From JAYPHU01 sp038127535 (GTDB lineage Bacteria; Pseudomonadota; Alphaproteobacteria; Rhodospirillales; UBA2165): DNA of 18,369 bases. The notes below the pieces were generated by a model. The model saw only the letters and a list, made by a program, of their open reading frames with translations. It was not told the origin of the DNA and did not search any database. Each line of letters begins with the position of its first letter. Position 1 is the first letter of the stretch. The position numbers and the translations under genes are program-made. Location: contig JAYPHU010000046.1 of the NCBI GenBank assembly GCA_038127535.1, positions 1 through 18,369 of the forward strand. Reading direction: 5' to 3'. Below are positions 14,749 to 18,369 of this stretch, in pieces.

Positions 14749-16817
14749 CTGATCGCACCGGCAAAATTGTTGGCGTCGACGTCGGCGGCACATTTACGGA
14801 CTTATTTATTCTTGATGAGCAGACCGGCAGTTGCGAAGTCGCCAAAGTTCCGACCACTCGGTCCGATCAGTCCTTAGGCATTCGGGAGGGTGTTGCACAA
14901 AACGTTGCATCCCTGGCGGATCTGCAAGTCATTGTGCATGGAACCACAGTGGCAACCAACGCATTGTTGGAGAAAAACGGCGCCAAGACGGGGATGATCG
15001 TTACTCAGGGTTTTCGTGATGTCTTCGAAATGCGACGTCGTGACCGGCCGCGTACTTGGGGACTCTGGGGCACATATGAACCGGTGATTCCCCGCGATAT
15101 GCGTATCGAAGTTGAGGAACGGGTGTTGGCTGACGGAACGTTGCATACGCCGGTGGACCGCCAGGGCATTGAGGATGCGGTTGAGCTCCTGCTCGAAAAG
15201 GGGGCCGTGGCGCTGAGCATCTTTTTTATGAATGCTTACGCTAATTTGGAAAATGAACGGATTGCAGCGGAGATTGCTAGAGCTAAATGGCCTAATCCGC
15301 ATGTTTCGGTGGCCTCCGAAATTTTACCCGAGATCAGAGAATTTGAGCGTTGTTCGACCACGGCTCTCAACGCCTACCTTCAGCCGACTGTCGGTTACTA
15401 TCTGGAGAGACTGGACACCGGTCTGCGGGACGGCGGCTTTGAAAACGATATTCTGATCGTCCAGTCGAGCGGTGGGGTAATGTCGACCGATACAGCTCGG
15501 CGGTTACCCGTTCGCACCGCTCTCTCCGGTCCGGCGGCCGGCGTGATTGCGGGTGCCTTCATTGGCACGACATCGGGTCATCCGAACCTGATTACCTGTG
15601 ACATGGGCGGCACCAGTTTTGACGTGTCCTTGATTGTTGAAGGTCAAAGTAGCCTCGCCCAACAGACATCCATTGACTTCGGAATGGTCATCCGTTCGCC
15701 AATGATCGAAATTACCACGATTGGTGCGGGTGGCGGCTCCATTGCCTGGGTCGACAAGGGGGGCATCCTGCAGATTGGTCCCGAGAGCGCCGGCTCTGAA
15801 CCGGGACCAGCATGCTATGGCCTTGGCAACGACCGCCCCACCGTCACCGACGCCAATTTATTGCTTGGCCGTATTAATCCTGACCGTCCCATCGGCGGGG
15901 ACGATGGGACTTTGGACCAGAAATTAGCGGCCCGTTCAATTGAAAGCCACGTGGCGGCGCCATTGGGATTGGACGTTCTACCCGCTGCGGAAGCGATTGT
16001 TCAAGTTGCCAATGCGCGTATGGCTGGGGCAATTCGGTTGGTATCCATCGAGCGCGGCCACGATCCCGCCAATTTTGCGCTGATGCCCTTCGGCGGCGGT
16101 GGTGCGTTGCACGCCGGCGCCTTGATCGCGGAAATTGGGCTCGCCCGGGCCTTAATTCCCCGCTTTCCAGGTGTAATCAGCGCCCTCGGCTGCACCATTG
16201 CGGACATGCGCTTCGACCGCGTCCAGACCCTGAATGTAGGATTGGATCAACTGGATACCCGAGCACTCTCCACGATGATAAGTGAACTGGCCAAAGCGGG
16301 TGGAGACAATCTCGCTAAGTCGGGGGTGCCCTTGGGTGAGTCTCGGCATCAATTTGAACTCGACATGCATTATGTCGGACAAACCCACGCCATTGCTGTC
16401 TCCTTGCCGGTATCGGCGAACGGATCAGACTTCACGATAGATATTATGGCCATCCAAGATGCGTTTGAGCGAACTTATCGCACCGCTTATGGACGACTTT
16501 TGGAAAACACCCCAATTCGCGTCTTGAACGTGAGGAGTGCGGCAATTGGTGATCGGCCTAAATTTGATCTGAAACGACTCTTTGGTGGGACGAATAACAG
16601 CACCAATCCTGCGCCCATTGACCATCGAGACGTTTGGATCGGCGGACAACATTGGAGCACCCCCATCTTTGACCGTGCCGATTTGGGAGCAGGCACCAGA
16701 TTAAATGGCCCGGCAATTATCGAACAGCCCGATACGACTATCCTAATCGATCCCCATCTCGCCGGCGAGGTTGACGAATTTGGGAACTTGATACTGGAGC
16801 CCATCGAAAATGGCTAA
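14745..16817 (+). CDS. hyuA: HyuA-type hydantoinase/oxoprolinase ATP-binding subunit A
   Basis: This 690-residue protein has the Hydantoinase_A N-terminal and core domains (PF05378, PF01968), an actin/hexokinase-like ATPase. The phosphate-1 motif VGVDVGGTFTDLF lies near residues 9-21. GTTVATNALLEKNGA is near 66-80. The phosphate-2 motif TCDMGGTSFDVSL is near 283-295, and IGAGGGSIAW starts near 325. In characterised members this subunit phosphorylates the amide/lactam oxygen, and HyuB completes ring opening. The length and all nucleotide motifs are normal, so an ATP-dependent reaction is expected. It starts at ATG 14745 within the HyuB stop (ATGA), and its own stop lies inside the next gene (start 16810). 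The HyuB-before-HyuA order and absence of a third carboxylase subunit favour hydrolysis of a cyclic amide, imide or hydantoin over ketone carboxylation. Confidence 0.93.
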   Translation: MTDRTGKIVGVDVGGTFTDLFILDEQTGSCEVAKVPTTRSDQSLGIREGVAQNVASLADLQVIVHGTTVATNALLEKNGAKTGMIVTQGFRDVFEMRRRDRPRTWGLWGTYEPVIPRDMRIEVEERVLADGTLHTPVDRQGIEDAVELLLEKGAVALSIFFMNAYANLENERIAAEIARAKWPNPHVSVASEILPEIREFERCSTTALNAYLQPTVGYYLERLDTGLRDGGFENDILIVQSSGGVMSTDTARRLPVRTALSGPAAGVIAGAFIGTTSGHPNLITCDMGGTSFDVSLIVEGQSSLAQQTSIDFGMVIRSPMIEITTIGAGGGSIAWVDKGGILQIGPESAGSEPGPACYGLGNDRPTVTDANLLLGRINPDRPIGGDDGTLDQKLAARSIESHVAAPLGLDVLPAAEAIVQVANARMAGAIRLVSIERGHDPANFALMPFGGGGALHAGALIAEIGLARALIPRFPGVISALGCTIADMRFDRVQTLNVGLDQLDTRALSTMISELAKAGGDNLAKSGVPLGESRHQFELDMHYVGQTHAIAVSLPVSANGSDFTIDIMAIQDAFERTYRTAYGRLLENTPIRVLNVRSAAIGDRPKFDLKRLFGGTNNSTNPAPIDHRDVWIGGQHWSTPIFDRADLGAGTRLNGPAIIEQPDTTILIDPHLAGEVDEFGNLILEPIENG

Positions 16818-17439
16818 ACTGGCAAGCCCGGAAACAACGGCACTTTTGCTCATCGATCTTCAAAATGACTTTCTGAACCCGGAAGGCGCCTATGGCCGGG
16901 CGGGGGTCACGGCAGATGCTATCGCGGCATTGCCCGAACGCCTCGCGCCGATCGTGGATGCGGCCCGACAAAAGAAAATGGCGATCATCTCCACCCATTT
17001 TACGCTCGTCCCTGACCGATCCGGTGCGCCGATAATCGCCCCACATCTCAAAGAGCTCCGTCCATTTCTGGCCAAGCGCGATTTTGAAAGCGGCGCCTGG
17101 GGGCATCAGTTGGTCGACGAGTTGGCGCCAGCAACAACCGCCGTGGAAAAGGTGGCCTATTCGGCTTTTTATATGAGCCGCTTGGAGTGGGTGCTTGTGC
17201 AATTGGGGATCTCACATTTGATCGCCTGTGGGATTGTCACCAACGGTGGCGTCGCATCAACTGTCCGCGATGGCCACGTGCGAGGATATTCCATGATCGT
17301 TCTCGAGGATGGTTGCGCTGCGTTCGATTTGGCAACTCATCAGACGGCTATCGACTCGCTTCGATCTATTGCGGACATTGGTTCCTGCGAAGACGTTTTG
17401 GGCAGTCTAAAGGGGTTAGTGTGTGATGACCGACATTGA
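16810..17439 (+). CDS. Isochorismatase-family protein lacking the catalytic cysteine
   Basis: This 209-residue cysteine-hydrolase-fold protein (PF00857) is related to N-carbamoylsarcosine amidase, nicotinamidase and maleamate amidase. The Asp of the triad is D16 (LLIDLQNDF) and the Lys is K114 (VEKVAYSAF). In the nucleophile motif, usually G-x-x-T-N-x-C-V-x-S-T, the sequence reads GIVTNGGVASTVRDG, so the Cys position is G147. The codons GGT GGC are unambiguous. C140, seven residues earlier, lies before the strand turn and is unlikely to substitute. The frame is intact, the start (ATG 16810) overlaps HyuA and the end overlaps an intact paralog by 17 bases. This looks like a retained, altered-function subunit rather than decay: a structural partner, a binding protein, or an enzyme using another nucleophile. 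A lyase or hydrolase role that does not need Cys cannot be excluded. Confidence 0.88.
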   Translation: MAKLASPETTALLLIDLQNDFLNPEGAYGRAGVTADAIAALPERLAPIVDAARQKKMAIISTHFTLVPDRSGAPIIAPHLKELRPFLAKRDFESGAWGHQLVDELAPATTAVEKVAYSAFYMSRLEWVLVQLGISHLIACGIVTNGGVASTVRDGHVRGYSMIVLEDGCAAFDLATHQTAIDSLRSIADIGSCEDVLGSLKGLVCDDRH

Positions 17440-18127
17440 TAATTACGAGTTAGGAGAGGATTTCGAAAAGTGGCTCCGGCAAGGAGCCCAAAACCGTGTC
17501 GGCCGTGATTTCCTGATCGAAACAGTGGAACCGGCACGAACGGCGGTTCTGAATATCGATATGCAACACTATTTCATCAGTGAAGGCTTTCAGGCGGCCT
17601 GTCCTATTGCTCTCGATATCATCCCGGCGCTTAACAAGTTTAATCAGGCGTTTCGCGATCTTGGCGGACTTTGTGTCTGGATCCAGACATCCGCAGATAA
17701 TTGGGCCATCGAGCATTGGGGTAATTATGCCGCGTTGCAGTCCAGTGAACGCTGGGCGCGGCGCTCCTTGGAATTGAGAGAGGGCCACGAAGGATTCAAT
17801 CTTCATCCAGATCTGGAAACACATGAAGAAGATTTGTTTATGATAAAAACACGGTTCAGCGCCTTCATTGAAGGCTCTTCGGCGCTGGATCAAGAGCTTA
17901 AAAAACGGGGAATTGATACGGTTCTCATCACCGGTGTCGCGACGGGTGTGTGCTGCGAGTCGACGGCGCGGGATGCGATGATGATGAACTACCGAGTGAT
18001 CATGGTCTCGGATGTGCTCGCAGCCATGAGCCTAGAGGCACATAAAAATTCACTACAGGCGCTCTATGGACTTTTTACTGATGTGCAAACCACCAATCAG
18101 GTTTTGGCTCATGCACAGGGCGACTAA
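17423..18127 (+). CDS. Isochorismatase-family cysteine hydrolase (amidase-like), complete triad
   Basis: This 234-residue paralog has the full triad: D46 (LNIDMQHYF), K142 (IKTRFSAF) and nucleophile C177 in GVATGVCCESTARDA. A second Cys (C178) follows. About 35 extra residues precede the first beta strand, as in N-carbamoylsarcosine amidase and maleamate amidase-like members that assemble as tetramers. Expected chemistry is hydrolysis of an amide or carbamoyl C-N bond, releasing ammonia (and CO2 if a carbamoyl). Located two genes after hyuA, it is the natural enzyme for the linear amide produced by HyuA/B. The start could be GTG 17423 or ATG 17426; AAGGGG at about 17410 fits either. No transcription terminator is obvious after the stop at 18127, although this is the last recognised gene of the operon. 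Confidence 0.9.
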   Translation: MMTDIDNYELGEDFEKWLRQGAQNRVGRDFLIETVEPARTAVLNIDMQHYFISEGFQAACPIALDIIPALNKFNQAFRDLGGLCVWIQTSADNWAIEHWGNYAALQSSERWARRSLELREGHEGFNLHPDLETHEEDLFMIKTRFSAFIEGSSALDQELKKRGIDTVLITGVATGVCCESTARDAMMMNYRVIMVSDVLAAMSLEAHKNSLQALYGLFTDVQTTNQVLAHAQGD

Positions 18128-18369
18128 GTAACATTACCTCTGACATTAGCTTCCGTTTATCACTGGGAGAAAATTCAGAATTGCCATTTGCGATCTCCCT
18201 ACTGAACGCGTAACGGGTGAGGCCTTGGGGCATGGTGAGACTGTTGTGCCGATATCGCCCCCCAACCCCAAACACCTCAATGGCGGAATATCGACAAGTA
18301 TGGGCTACGAAGAGCCAGCAACACGTGAGCAGATTGCCGTTGGAATTCTTGTAAAAGGGCTCCTGCCAG
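18128..18369 (+). other. Downstream region with a weak open frame running off the end
   Basis: No recognised gene, RNA or terminator is seen in these 242 bases. One plus-strand frame is open from 18150 to the end (about 73 codons), with in-frame ATG at 18300 (reads MGYEEPATREQIAVGILV). GGGAGA at 18165-18170 resembles a ribosome-binding site but no ATG, GTG or TTG in this frame follows at proper spacing. It may be the start of the next gene, a 5'-degraded fragment or chance. I do not recognise the peptide. Confidence 0.25.

Noticed and set aside
13015..16817. Acetone or acetophenone carboxylase
   Set aside because: Only the two Hyu-type subunits are present; no gamma/small carboxylase subunit or biotin-related gene was found.
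17450..17893. 147-codon minus-strand frame within the second isochorismatase-family gene
   Set aside because: Antisense to a gene with an intact catalytic triad and no protein-like motifs of its own.
178..18127. Complete aerobic nicotinate (nic) or creatinine degradation cluster
   Set aside because: A maleate isomerase-like gene, a monooxygenase and amidase-family genes are present, but no nicotinate hydroxylase, ring dioxygenase, formylmaleamate deformylase or creatininase is seen.
16810..18127. Isochorismatases of siderophore synthesis
   Set aside because: No isochorismate synthase or NRPS gene, and the Hyu neighbours point to amide hydrolysis instead.

Overview
The window reads as bacterial DNA with dense, tightly packed catabolic genes. 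The tripartite TRAP transporter, HutC-type GntR regulator, HyuA/HyuB pair and mid-range GC (judged by eye) fit a Proteobacterium, most likely an alphaproteobacterium of the Rhodospirillales/Rhodobacterales kind. That assignment is inference: there is no rRNA or other phylogenetic marker here. No tRNA, CRISPR array, transposase or phage gene was seen.

Layout. (1) Positions 1-177 hold no gene but begin with a long imperfect inverted repeat. (2) Positions 178-4736 carry four genes on alternating strands: a maleate isomerase/Asp-Glu racemase-type enzyme (-), an FAD aromatic-type monooxygenase (+), an AMP-forming acyl-CoA ligase (-) and a metal-ligand-depleted amidohydrolase-2 protein (+). Two divergent gaps (952-1056 and 3753-3848) and two convergent pairs with interlocked stop codons define this block. 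(3) Positions 4733-9333 are one leftward operon, dctP-dctQ-dctM followed by a thiamine-diphosphate (ThDP) enzyme. (4) An AT-rich 200-bp bidirectional control region (9334-9533) carries a good sigma70-type promoter for dctP and several palindromes. (5) Positions 9534-18127 are a rightward operon of eight genes in which every junction overlaps or almost touches: GntR regulator, aconitase-family large and small subunits, isocitrate lyase/PEP mutase-family lyase, HyuB, HyuA and two isochorismatase-family hydrolases. (6) Positions 18128-18369 hold no recognised gene, only a weak open frame that runs off the end.

How it may work. The aconitase-like pair plus the PEP-mutase-like lyase matches the logic of 2,3-dimethylmalate metabolism: hydrate a substituted maleate, then cleave the resulting alkylmalate to pyruvate and a short acid. 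HyuA/HyuB typically open cyclic amides or imides with ATP, and isochorismatase-family amidases deamidate products such as maleamate or N-carbamoyl acids. Together with a dedicated TRAP importer and regulator, this suggests a pathway that imports a cyclic imide or lactam, opens it, deamidates it, hydrates it and splits it. Alkylated maleimides, the pyrrole remnants of heme or chlorophyll breakdown, are one attractive substrate class. The gene calls are firm; the pathway is a hypothesis.

Two proteins look catalytically altered. The first isochorismatase-family protein has Gly where the nucleophilic Cys should be and sits directly before an intact paralog. The amidohydrolase lacks three of the five canonical metal ligands.
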